From the NCBI GenBank assembly GCA_039922875.1, contig JBDTDV010000028.1, forward strand, positions 1-29,532: a stretch of 29,532 nt of DNA. Direction: 5' to 3'. Within the stretch, counting starts at the first letter, position 1; each line of letters begins with the position of its first letter. The translations under genes were made by a program, and so were the position numbers. Shown here piece after piece: positions 1 through 6,891 of the stretch. This DNA is from JBDTDV01 sp039922875 (GTDB taxonomy: Bacteria; Actinomycetota; Actinomycetes; Actinomycetales; Microbacteriaceae). The notes beneath the pieces were generated by a model. That model did no database searches, was not told the DNA's origin, and saw only the letters and a list, made by a program, of their open reading frames with translations.

Positions 1-1
1 C

Positions 2-253
2 GGGATGGGCCAGGTCAACCGGGTCGACTCTTGCCACCTCGCCGTCGACCGAGCTGGCGAACGTGCCAGGGGTGCCGTCGCAGCATCCGATGCGTACTTC
101 CCCTTCGCCGACGGACTGCAGGTACTGTTGGATGTTGGGGTGCGTGCGGTCGTGCAGCCCGGCGGCTCGATCCGGGATGCCGAAGTCATCGCCGCGGCGA
201 CGGCAGCCGGCGTGACGATGTACCTCACCGGGGAGCGGCACTTTTTCCACTGA
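2..253 (+). CDS. purH: PurH C-terminal fragment (AICAR transformylase/IMP cyclohydrolase)
   Basis: This is the last 83 codons of a gene that begins before the window. The frame opens at base 2 and ends at TGA 251-253. The product reads GMGQVNRVDS, then a segment with SDAYFPFADG, then VQPGGSIRD, and ends TGERHFFH. This is the hallmark C-terminus of the AICAR formyltransferase domain of bifunctional PurH, which performs the last two steps of de novo IMP synthesis in the cytoplasm. The first domain (IMP cyclohydrolase) lies outside the window. It converges on the Lrp-type regulator, and a perfect 18-bp inverted repeat lies about 40 bp past the stop. Identification is by recognition of the conserved C-terminal block and is quite secure. 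Nothing in the visible part looks damaged. Confidence 0.95.
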   Translation, partial: GMGQVNRVDSCHLAVDRAGERARGAVAASDAYFPFADGLQVLLDVGVRAVVQPGGSIRDAEVIAAATAAGVTMYLTGERHFFH

Positions 254-291
254 GGCCGTTGTGCCGGTCCGCATACTCGGCCGGGCGGTCG

Positions 292-356
292 GAATTCAGG
301 ATGAAGCGGAGGGCCGAGGCCGGCGCGCCAGCCACCCGCCGCTTCATCCTGAATTC
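292..356. repeat. Perfect 18-bp inverted repeat between convergent genes
   Basis: Bases 292-309 and 339-356 are exact reverse complements (GAATTCAGGATGAAGCGG and its complement), separated by 29 nt that contain the small palindrome GGCGCGCC. The element sits between the stop of purH and the stop of the convergent Lrp-type gene, so it could act as a bidirectional factor-independent terminator. No U-rich tract follows on either strand, but many actinobacterial terminators lack one. The function is inferred; the repeat itself is directly visible. Confidence 0.6.
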
Positions 357-382
357 GGCACGCCCTGGCGCGGTCGCGGGGC

Positions 383-424
383 CAGTCGGCGGGGGTCAGT
401 CGGCGGGGGTCAGTCGGCGGGGGC
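383..424. repeat. Three tandem 14-bp G-rich units
   Basis: The unit CAGTCGGCGGGGGT occurs at 383-396 and 397-410, and with one change at its last base at 411-424. A partial fourth copy (CAGTCGGC) starts at 436 and overlaps the stop codon of the Lrp-type gene. It is a short minisatellite at the end of that gene. No function can be assigned. Confidence 0.8.
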
Positions 425-434
425 AGGGGCAGGG

Positions 435-923
435 TCAGTCGGCTGGCAGTTTCAGGAGCGCGGCGGTGCGAAACGGGATCAGGTCGCGCAGCACCAGTGA
501 CGTATCGGTGCGCCGGATGCCCGGGCAGGCCAAGATCTGCTGGCCGACCTCATAGAGATGGTCGGCATCCCGTGCCACCACCTGGAGGAACAGATCGCTC
601 TCGCCGGAGATGGCGGCGCACTCCAGCACCTCGGGAATCTGTGCGAGGGTGCTCATCGCCGCGGTGAACTCGATCTGGTCGAGTTCGGCGGTGACGATCG
701 CGCGCACCGGGCGGCCCAGAGCGTCGGGGGAGATCCGCACGCTGTTCTGACTCAGCGCACCCCGGGCGGTCAGCCGGTCCAGTCTGGACTGTACGGTGCC
801 CCTGGCCAGAGAGAGCCGCGCGGCCAGCAGTACGACCGGCAGTCGAGGGTCGGCCTCGAGGGCCAGCAGGATGCGCCGGTCGGTATCGTCCAGCGGAGCG
901 TCGTGTGTGGGCATGCTGATCAT
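435..923 (-). CDS. Lrp/AsnC-family transcriptional regulator
   Basis: The 162-residue product has the family layout. An N-terminal winged helix-turn-helix spans about residues 10-60 (LDDTDRRILLALEADPRL, then a recognition helix around GTVQSRLDRL). A C-terminal RAM-type ligand-binding/oligomerisation domain follows, with GESDLFLQVVARD and a final strand near RTDTSLVLRDLIPF. Such proteins sense amino acids and control nearby transport or catabolism genes. It is divergent from the dimethylargininase gene across a 142-bp gap, which makes that gene its likely target (inference). The start is uncertain: ATG 923 has no clear Shine-Dalgarno. An in-frame ATG at 914 (fourth codon) has CACAAT seven nt upstream and could be read from a leaderless mRNA. 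Confidence 0.9.
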   Translation of the reverse strand: MISMPTHDAPLDDTDRRILLALEADPRLPVVLLAARLSLARGTVQSRLDRLTARGALSQNSVRISPDALGRPVRAIVTAELDQIEFTAAMSTLAQIPEVLECAAISGESDLFLQVVARDADHLYEVGQQILACPGIRRTDTSLVLRDLIPFRTAALLKLPAD

Positions 924-1053
924 TGTGACTCAGGAATACCGCCGACCTCCACTCAAAATGCCCATCGTGCCTCTAGCTGACTGGGCAATCGGCGGAGAAC
1001 TCGTCCTGCACGACGGCGAGCGCGCTGTGAGCGAACTCATAGCGCGCGTCGGC

Positions 1054-1059
1054 TAGGGT
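1054..1059 (+). promoter_or_regulatory. -10-like hexamer for leaderless ddaH transcript
   Basis: TAGGGT lies exactly 6 nt before the GTG start at 1066, and no Shine-Dalgarno sequence is present. This spacing would put the transcription start at or next to the start codon. Six other genes in the window show the same arrangement. Confidence 0.55.
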
Positions 1060-1065
1060 CACAGG

Positions 1066-2364
1066 GTGACCGAAACTGCTCCTGCCGCCGACCGCACTCC
1101 CACCCCAGCACCCGACTCTGTCGGCGGACCGGCTCGGACCAGCCCCGGGACCGGCCGGTTCTCGCCGCGCGGCATCCTGGCGGCATTTGTTGTAGCGCTC
1201 GCCGTCGCACTGGTCGCGCACGCCGTCAATATCCTGGCGCTGTTCGCCGGGCAGGGCGTGACCGTCACCGTCCTGGTACAGCTGAGCAACTATTTCGCGT
1301 TGAGCAGCCTTTTCCTGTTCGTGCTGGTGTTCCTCGCCGCGCTGATCGGTGGCCTGACCAGCTGGTATTACAGCCTGATCTCGGGAGTCGTCTCCGGCGT
1401 CCTCGCGGCCCTGATCGGCAGCGTGCTGGTCGTGGCCACCTCCGGCACCGGTTTCGATGGTTCGCTCTGGGGCCAGATTTTCGGCACCCTCGCCAGTCTC
1501 AACCTGATCTTCTGGATCGCCGCCACCGTCGCCACGGTCACCCTCGGCCGGGCCATCTACACGCGGATGCTGGGCAGCCGCACGTCGATCGGCGCCGAGC
1601 GGCGGGTTGCGCTGGTGCGGATCCCGGCCTCGAATCTCGCCGAGGGATTGCTCACTCACCTGGAGCGTCAGCCGGTCGATGCGGCGGCGGCAGACGCCCA
1701 ATGGGACGACTACGTTGCTGCTCTGGCCGCCGAAGGCTGGCAGACCGTGGAGGTTCCGGCAGCCGATACGCTGGCCGATTCCGTGTTCGTTGAGGATGCC
1801 GTCGTGCTGTTCGGCGACACCGCCGTCGTCACCAGCCCCGGTTCGCCCAGCCGGCGCGACGAGACGGCCGCCGTCGAGGAATCCGTCCGGGCGCTCCGCC
1901 TGGGACTGGAGATCGAGCGGATCCAGCTGCCCGGGACGCTGGATGGCGGCGATGTGCTGAAGGTCGACTCGACCGTCTATGTCGGCCGAAGCGGCCGTAC
2001 GAACGCTGAGGGCATCCGTCAGTTGCGCCTGATCCTCGCGCCGTTGGGATACCGCGTTGTGGCGGTGCCGATCAGCAAGGCGCTGCACTTGAAGAGCGCA
2101 GCCACCGCGCTGCCGGATGGAACGGTGATCGGCGATCCTGCACTGATCGACGAGCCGGGAGTGTTCGGCCGGTTTCTCCCGGTGCCGGAGGCCAGCGGCG
2201 CGGATGTCGTGGTGTTGTCGGATGACGCGGTGCTGATGGCAGCCTCCGCGCCGAAGACCGCGGAACTAATCGCGGATCTCGGCTACCGGGTGGTCACCGT
2301 TGACATCAGCGAGTTCGAAAAGCTCGAGGCCGGCGTGACCTGCCTGAGTGTGCGGATCCGCTGA
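1066..2364 (+). CDS. ddaH: Dimethylargininase with N-terminal four-helix membrane domain
   Basis: The 432-residue product has two parts. Residues about 35-160 are hydrophobic, with four probable membrane helices (about 37-60, 68-97, 103-125, 136-160) after a Pro/Thr-rich N-terminus. Residues about 178-432 form an amidinotransferase-fold catalytic domain of the length usual for bacterial dimethylargininase. It contains FVEDAVVLFG, LDGGDVLKV, the active-site histidine in LHLKS (His341) and the nucleophile in VTCLSVRIR (Cys426). The family hydrolyses N-omega-methylated arginines to citrulline and methylamines. Four helices would leave the enzyme on the cytoplasmic side. The GTG start is supported by a -10-like TAGGGT 6 nt upstream. 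The divergent Lrp-type gene is the likely regulator. The family call is strong; true dimethylarginine rather than arginine specificity is inferred. Confidence 0.88.
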   Translation: MTETAPAADRTPTPAPDSVGGPARTSPGTGRFSPRGILAAFVVALAVALVAHAVNILALFAGQGVTVTVLVQLSNYFALSSLFLFVLVFLAALIGGLTSWYYSLISGVVSGVLAALIGSVLVVATSGTGFDGSLWGQIFGTLASLNLIFWIAATVATVTLGRAIYTRMLGSRTSIGAERRVALVRIPASNLAEGLLTHLERQPVDAAAADAQWDDYVAALAAEGWQTVEVPAADTLADSVFVEDAVVLFGDTAVVTSPGSPSRRDETAAVEESVRALRLGLEIERIQLPGTLDGGDVLKVDSTVYVGRSGRTNAEGIRQLRLILAPLGYRVVAVPISKALHLKSAATALPDGTVIGDPALIDEPGVFGRFLPVPEASGADVVVLSDDAVLMAASAPKTAELIADLGYRVVTVDISEFEKLEAGVTCLSVRIR

Positions 2365-2394
2365 CCCGCGTGCGGCATGGCCTTGTCCGGTGAA

Positions 2395-2408
2395 CCCGCT
2401 CTTGCGGG
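2395..2408. terminator. Weak hairpin after ddaH
   Basis: CCCGC (2395-2399) and GCGGG (2404-2408) can pair around a 4-nt TCTT loop, 30 bp after the ddaH stop. A few pyrimidines follow but there is no true U tract. It is a possible terminator of ddaH. Confidence 0.25.
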
Positions 2409-2423
2409 CAGGTTCTTCGGCGG

Positions 2424-2436
2424 TATAGCCTATAGG
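2424..2436 (+). promoter_or_regulatory. Candidate promoter for the ABC exporter leader
   Basis: Two overlapping -10-like hexamers are present, TATAGC (2424-2429) and TATAGG (2431-2436). TTGCGG at 2402-2407 could serve as a -35 with a 16-bp spacer for the first. This would start transcription about 55 nt before the leader ORF at 2498. Confidence 0.35.
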
Positions 2437-2497
2437 GCTGCAATCGGGCCGCGAACAAGACGCACAACGCACAACGCGACACGGGCTGGAGGGTGCT

Positions 2498-2596
2498 ATG
2501 AATACCACGGAGATCACCAGGACCGCTCTCGACGTGGCGCGGGCGCGGTCCACTAGCGCCACCGCGTCGCTGCGTCCGTCGGGCTTCAGGCGCTAA
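2498..2596 (+). CDS. Putative 32-residue leader peptide upstream of ABC exporter
   Basis: A short ORF encodes MNTTEITRTALDVARARS, then TSATASLRPSGFRR, and stops at TAA 2594-2596. A good Shine-Dalgarno (GGAGGG, 2488-2493) sits 4 nt before its ATG, better than that of the exporter gene itself. The peptide has six arginines and ends in Arg-Arg. It lies 286 bp before the exporter start, in a region rich in alternative hairpins and direct repeats. Translation of such an ORF in a leader could control the transporter by attenuation, as for other antibiotic-responsive ABC genes. That role is inference, and I recognise no homologue. It could also be a chance ORF. Confidence 0.4.
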   Translation: MNTTEITRTALDVARARSTSATASLRPSGFRR

Positions 2597-2882
2597 GCGC
2601 TAGCCGTCGGGCTTCACCGGATCGCCGCTTCGGCCGCCACCGCCTTGGCGTGGATGCCGCTTCGGCCGAATCCGCACGGACGCACCCGCACGTCGACGCG
2701 GCGCTGTCGTCGACTCCGCGCCGTTACGGCACCGGAAGTACGGCACCGGAAGTACGGCACCGGCAGTGCGGCTCCGGCAGTTCGGCTCTGTCGGGCACGA
2801 TTGTCCATCTCATTCATTCGATCCGCGGGTAAGAAATCGACTCCGATCCGCCGATTTCAGCTCAACATTTCAGGAAAAGTGC
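2597..2882 (+). other. Leader region with direct repeats and alternative hairpins
   Basis: This gap has no convincing gene. CCGTCGGGCTTCA occurs at about 2576 and again at about 2602. GCCGCTTCGGCCG occurs twice, near 2620 and 2657. Two hairpins exclude each other: GTCGAC 2692-2697 with 2709-2714, or CGGCGC 2699-2704 with GCGCCG 2718-2723. A block of 14-bp tandem repeats follows. The last 60 bp before the exporter start are clearly AT-richer than the rest. The layout resembles an attenuator, but in GC-rich DNA some of these pairings are expected by chance. Confidence 0.4.
2725..2780. repeat. Four tandem 14-bp units in the exporter leader
   Basis: TACGGCACCGGAAG is found at 2725-2738 and 2739-2752. 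Diverged copies follow at 2753-2766 (one change) and 2767-2780 (further changes), with traces of a fifth unit. Fourteen is not a multiple of three, so this is not a coding repeat. The copies decay towards the 3' end, as expected from duplication followed by mutation. Confidence 0.8.
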
Positions 2883-4715
2883 ATGCAATTCGCAAAGAAG
2901 AGTAAACCCGGGAAGGTTCGCCGCCCGAGCACCTTCGCGACCCTGCTGCGGATCTACCCGTACGCCAAGCCGGCGATGCCCCGCATCTACCTTGGGATGG
3001 GCGCAGCGCTCGCCGCGAGCCTGGTCGCCCTGACCATCCCACAGGTGCTGAAATGGCTGGTCGACGGCCCACTGGTCTCCGGTGACACCGGCCAGGTGTG
3101 GGTAGCCGCTGCGCTGGTGATCGGCCTCGGCGCGGCCGAGGCGGTCTTCATCTCGTTGCGTCGCTGGTTCGTGCTCTCGCCGTGCACCCACATCGAAGCC
3201 CGGATGCGCAACGGTCTCTACCGCAAGCTGCAGGACCTGCCGGTCGGTTTTCATGACCGCTGGCCCAGCGGGCAGCTGCTTTCCCGTGCGGTCAGCGACC
3301 TCAACCTGATCCGGCGTTGGCTCTCGTTCGGCCTGGTGCTATTCGTGGTCAACGCTCTGACGATCGTCATCGGATTCGCCATCCTGATGGCCTGGAACTG
3401 GATTCTTGGGCTGATCTTCCTGGTCTGTTCGATCCCGCTGTGGATCTACGGGTACATCTTCGAGGGCAAATATTCCGTGGTGGCCAGGCGCAGCCAGGAC
3501 CAGGCCGGCGACCTGGCGACCGCTGTCGAGGAGTCCGTGCACGGCATCCGGGTTCTGAAGGCGTTCGGCCGGGGATCCTATGCGCTGAAGAATTTCACCA
3601 GTCAGGCCGAGGAACTGCGCGGAACCGAGATCGAGAAAGCGAAGGCGATCGCCGGCATCTGGCTCTGGCTGCTGATGGTGCCGGACGTGGCATTCGCCGC
3701 CTGCCTGGTGGTCGGCGTGCTGCTGTCGGCCAACGATCAGCTCTCGGTTGGCGAGCTGGTGGCCTTTTTCGCCACCGCCACGGTGCTGCGGTTCCCGATC
3801 GAGTCGATCGGATTCCTGTTGTCGATGACCTTCGACACTCGCACCGCGGCGGACCGATACTTCGACGTGCTCGACGCCCCGAACCCGATCGTCGACCCGG
3901 TAGCGCCGGATACCATTGCATGCCCGCATGGCGAGTTGGTCTTCGATGATGTGCACTTCCGCTATCAGGATTCGCCCGAGCGGGTGCCCGACCTGGTCGA
4001 CGGGTTCACCCTTGCCCTGAAGCCGGGGGAGACCATGGCCCTGGTCGGGCTCACCGGGTCGGGAAAGTCTACTGTGACCGCACTGCCGACCCGGCTGTAC
4101 GACGTGACCGGCGGCGGGATCCGACTGGATGGCGTCGACGTGCGCGACCTCCCGTTGAAAGAGCTTCGCCAGCACATCGCGATGGCGTTCGAGGATGCCA
4201 CCCTGTTTTCGGCATCCGTGCGCGACAATGTGCTGCTGGGTCGGGACGGACTCAACCCGCACTCGGCTCAGGCCGACGTGGAGCTTGCCGAGGCTCTCGA
4301 GGTCGCCCAAGCCGGATTCGTCTATGACCTTCCCGATGGCGTGGAGACCAAGGTAGGCGAGGAAGGACTCAGCCTCTCCGGCGGCCAGCGGCAGCGGCTC
4401 GCGCTGGCCAGGGCCGTCGCGGCGAAACCGGCCGTCCTGGTGCTGGACGATCCGCTGTCGGCGCTGGATGTGGACACCGAGGCGCTGGTTGAAGCGGGAC
4501 TTCGTCGGGTACTGGCCGCGACTACGGCCCTGATCGTCGCGCATCGGCCGTCCACCGTGATGCTGGCCGATCGGGTCGCGCTGATGCGGGGCGGCCGGGT
4601 AGTCGCGGTGGGGACACACAGTCGACTGCTGGCCACCAGCGAGCACTACCGATTCGTCATCTCCAGCCTTGAAGACAACCAGGAACACGAGATTCTGCAG
4701 GAGGTGAACCTATGA
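2883..4715 (+). CDS. Heterodimeric ABC exporter, half-transporter A (degenerate ATP site)
   Basis: The 610-residue product is a type IV exporter half-molecule: six membrane helices (about residues 35-330) followed by a nucleotide-binding domain. The Walker A motif is at about 388-397 (GLTGSGKST) and the ABC signature is a canonical LSGGQ at 498-502. Two catalytic positions are altered. The Q-loop glutamine is Glu437 (MAFED), and the Walker B general base is Asp523 (LVLDDPLSALD) instead of Glu. This is the signature of the degenerate partner in heterodimers such as TM287/288 or BmrCD. The start at ATG 2883 is preceded by AGGAAA. Its stop overlaps the ATG of the next gene (ATGA). Multidrug or lipid export is likely, but the substrate cannot be read from the sequence. 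Confidence 0.93.
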   Translation: MQFAKKSKPGKVRRPSTFATLLRIYPYAKPAMPRIYLGMGAALAASLVALTIPQVLKWLVDGPLVSGDTGQVWVAAALVIGLGAAEAVFISLRRWFVLSPCTHIEARMRNGLYRKLQDLPVGFHDRWPSGQLLSRAVSDLNLIRRWLSFGLVLFVVNALTIVIGFAILMAWNWILGLIFLVCSIPLWIYGYIFEGKYSVVARRSQDQAGDLATAVEESVHGIRVLKAFGRGSYALKNFTSQAEELRGTEIEKAKAIAGIWLWLLMVPDVAFAACLVVGVLLSANDQLSVGELVAFFATATVLRFPIESIGFLLSMTFDTRTAADRYFDVLDAPNPIVDPVAPDTIACPHGELVFDDVHFRYQDSPERVPDLVDGFTLALKPGETMALVGLTGSGKSTVTALPTRLYDVTGGGIRLDGVDVRDLPLKELRQHIAMAFEDATLFSASVRDNVLLGRDGLNPHSAQADVELAEALEVAQAGFVYDLPDGVETKVGEEGLSLSGGQRQRLALARAVAAKPAVLVLDDPLSALDVDTEALVEAGLRRVLAATTALIVAHRPSTVMLADRVALMRGGRVVAVGTHSRLLATSEHYRFVISSLEDNQEHEILQEVNL

Positions 4716-6526
4716 GCAGCCCATCCGTCACCGGTGTCGAAGGGGAGGAGCGGGAGGACCTCACCCGCGGCGAGAGCCGGCAATTGCGGGCCCGTTCACT
4801 TCGCCTGCTCGGTTCGCTGCTGCGGCCGCTTCGGCTCCGCATCGCGCTGACCATGGTGGTGATCCTGCTCAGTTCTGCTGCACAGGTGGCCGGTCCCGCG
4901 CTGATCGCCTTCGGGATCGACACCGGGCTGCCGGCACTGCAGCAACGAGACTGGTGGCCGCTGGCGGCAACCGGCGCGGCCTATTTGTTCACCGGAGTGA
5001 TCGGCGCTGTGCTGGTGGCCTGGTACACGGTCCTGGCGGCGCGGGTCAGCCAGGCCATTCTGCTCGATCTGCGCAAGCGGGTCTTCCTGCACACTCAGAA
5101 GCTGAGCCTTGAGTTCCACGAGAGCTACACGTCTGGCCGGATAATTTCCCGGCAGACCAGCGACCTCGACGCGATCCGGGAGCTGCTGGACGAGGGCATC
5201 AGCCAGCTGGTGCAGGGCTTCCTGTATATGCTGTTCATCGCAATCGCGCTGTTCGCCCTGGACGGGATCAGCGGTCTGGTCTTGCTGGGCTCGATGGTGC
5301 CGCTGTACTTCCTCACCCGATGGTTCCAGAAGAAGTCACAGGTGATGTTCCGGTTCACCCGGGTCGCATCGGCGCGAGTCATCGTGCAGTTCGTGGAGAC
5401 CATGACCGGCATCCGCGCGGTCAAGGCGTTCCGCAAGGAAAAGCGCAACGAACGCGAGTTCGGTGACCTGGTCGAGGATTACCGGGACATCAACAACAAG
5501 GTGATCCAGCTGTTCGGGATCTACGACCCTGGCCTGGTGATGATCGGCAACATCACCGTCGGCGCGGTGCTCTTGGTCGGCGGACTGCGTGTGCTGGATG
5601 GGCAACTTGCCATCGGCGTGCTGCTGGCTGCGCTCTTGTATACCAAGCGATTCTTCGACCCGATGGAAGAAATCGCGATGTTCTACAACTCGTACCAGTC
5701 CGCTGCCGCTGCCCTGGAGAAGATCTCTGGGGTGCTGGAGGAGGCGCCGAGCGTTCCCGACCCGTCGCAACCGGTGGACCTGTGGGAGGCCAAGGGCACC
5801 GTCGAGTTCCAAGCGGTCGAGTTCGCGTATCACGCGGGCCGGATGGTGCTGCCCAGCTTCTGCCTGGAAATACCGGCCGGACAAACCATCGCCCTGGTCG
5901 GCACGACCGGTGCCGGGAAATCGACGCTGGCCAAGCTGATCTCACGCTTCTACGACCCGAGCGAGGGCCGGATTCTGCTGGACGGAGTCGACCTGCGCCG
6001 GCTGCACCCGAAGGATCTGCGCCGGGCGATCGTGATGGTCACCCAGGAGGCGTATTTGTTCTCCGGATCAGTGGCCGACAACATCGCTATCGGTAAACCG
6101 GATGCCACGCTCGACGAGATCCGTGCCGCCGCGCGTGCGGTGGGCGCCGACGACTTCATCACTAGCCTGCCCAACGGGTATCAGACCGACGTGAACAAGC
6201 GCGGCGGTCGGGTTTCCGCCGGGCAACGCCAGCTCATCTCCTTCGCACGCGCGTTCCTGGCGAACCCGGCGGTGCTGATCCTGGACGAGGCGACATCGTC
6301 CTTGGACATCCCCAGTGAGCGGCTCGTCCAAGAGGCGCTGCAGACTTTGCTAGCCGACCGCACCGCGGTGATCATCGCGCACCGGCTGTCCACGGTCGCG
6401 ATCGCCGACCGCGTGCTGGTGATGGAGCACGGCCGGATCGTCGAGGATGGCACCCCGGCCGAGCTCATCGCCGGCACCGGCCGCTTCGCCCAGCTGCACG
6501 CCGCCTGGCGCGACTCCCTCGTGTAG
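4712..6526 (+). CDS. Heterodimeric ABC exporter, half-transporter B (catalytic partner)
   Basis: The 604-residue product has six membrane helices (about residues 35-345) and a nucleotide-binding domain. Walker A is at 397-404 (GTTGAGKS), the Q-loop at VMVTQEAYLF, a complete Walker B is at LILDEATSSLD with catalytic Glu526, and the H-loop histidine is 557. The signature motif is VSAGQ (501-505) instead of LSGGQ. Together with subunit A this gives one competent site (this Walker A/B plus the LSGGQ of A) and one degenerate site. The strong ribosome-binding site AGGAGGTGA lies inside the end of gene A and the start codon overlaps its stop, so the two should be made in equal amounts. A 6-bp GC hairpin overlaps the TAG stop. 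Confidence 0.93.
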   Translation: MSSPSVTGVEGEEREDLTRGESRQLRARSLRLLGSLLRPLRLRIALTMVVILLSSAAQVAGPALIAFGIDTGLPALQQRDWWPLAATGAAYLFTGVIGAVLVAWYTVLAARVSQAILLDLRKRVFLHTQKLSLEFHESYTSGRIISRQTSDLDAIRELLDEGISQLVQGFLYMLFIAIALFALDGISGLVLLGSMVPLYFLTRWFQKKSQVMFRFTRVASARVIVQFVETMTGIRAVKAFRKEKRNEREFGDLVEDYRDINNKVIQLFGIYDPGLVMIGNITVGAVLLVGGLRVLDGQLAIGVLLAALLYTKRFFDPMEEIAMFYNSYQSAAAALEKISGVLEEAPSVPDPSQPVDLWEAKGTVEFQAVEFAYHAGRMVLPSFCLEIPAGQTIALVGTTGAGKSTLAKLISRFYDPSEGRILLDGVDLRRLHPKDLRRAIVMVTQEAYLFSGSVADNIAIGKPDATLDEIRAAARAVGADDFITSLPNGYQTDVNKRGGRVSAGQRQLISFARAFLANPAVLILDEATSSLDIPSERLVQEALQTLLADRTAVIIAHRLSTVAIADRVLVMEHGRIVEDGTPAELIAGTGRFAQLHAAWRDSLV

Positions 6527-6543
6527 CCCGGTTCTGGCCGGGC
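6526..6543. terminator. Hairpin at end of the ABC exporter operon
   Basis: GCCCGG (6526-6531) and CCGGGC (6538-6543) form a perfect 6-bp stem with a TTCTGG loop, beginning at the last base of the TAG stop. It lies between the exporter and the convergent ATL gene. There is no U tract. Confidence 0.4.
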
Positions 6544-6577
6544 GGCGAAGCGGAGCGATACGGGCCCCCTGATGGAT

Positions 6578-6889
6578 CTAGGGCCGCCAACGGGCCTGCG
6601 CGAGGTCGATCCGGTACGAGTCGCGGCCGTGGATCAGCGGGGTCACCTCGGCTCGGTAGTACTCCAGGGCACGGCCCTCGTGGCAGACCGGCGGATGTCC
6701 GCTGGAGCGCACCACCCGCCACCACGGCACGTCGGAGCCATACTGCGCCATGATCTGCCCCACCACGCGTGCCGCCCGGGAGCCGAGTGCTGCCGCGATG
6801 CCGCCGTAGGTCATCACCCGCCCAACCGGGATGGATTCGACGATCGAGAGCACGTTCTCCACGAACGGGCTGTCTGGGTTCAGACTCAC
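6578..6889 (-). CDS. Alkyltransferase-like protein (ATL), MGMT family
   Basis: The 103-residue product is the DNA-binding domain of O6-methylguanine methyltransferase alone. It shows PVGRVMTYGGIAAALG (21-36), the arginine-finger region SRAARVVGQ (Arg41), and PWWRVV (55-60) where active methyltransferases have PCHRV. Trp56 replaces the alkyl-accepting cysteine, so it cannot repair by direct transfer. ATL proteins bind O6-alkylguanine, flip the base and recruit nucleotide excision repair. The GTG start at 6889 is chosen because GGAG of the preceding gene's end provides a ribosome-binding site 5 nt upstream. An upstream extension in the same frame would run into the GNAT gene. The stop of the GNAT gene is 2 bp away, so the two are probably co-transcribed and coupled. 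Confidence 0.88.
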   Translation of the reverse strand: MSLNPDSPFVENVLSIVESIPVGRVMTYGGIAAALGSRAARVVGQIMAQYGSDVPWWRVVRSSGHPPVCHEGRALEYYRAEVTPLIHGRDSYRIDLAQARWRP

Positions 6890-6891
6890 GA

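Noticed and set aside
292..356. EcoRI-site-flanked inverted repeat as a cloning or adapter artefact
   Set aside because: The repeat extends 12 bp beyond GAATTC on each arm with genomic-looking sequence, and the flanks continue normally. An artefact cannot be fully excluded without reads.
3339..4688. Long open frame (449 codons) on the minus strand inside the first ABC gene
   Set aside because: It lies fully antisense to a clear ABC transporter gene. The translation is His/Arg/Gln-rich with no domain. This is a typical GC-rich shadow frame.
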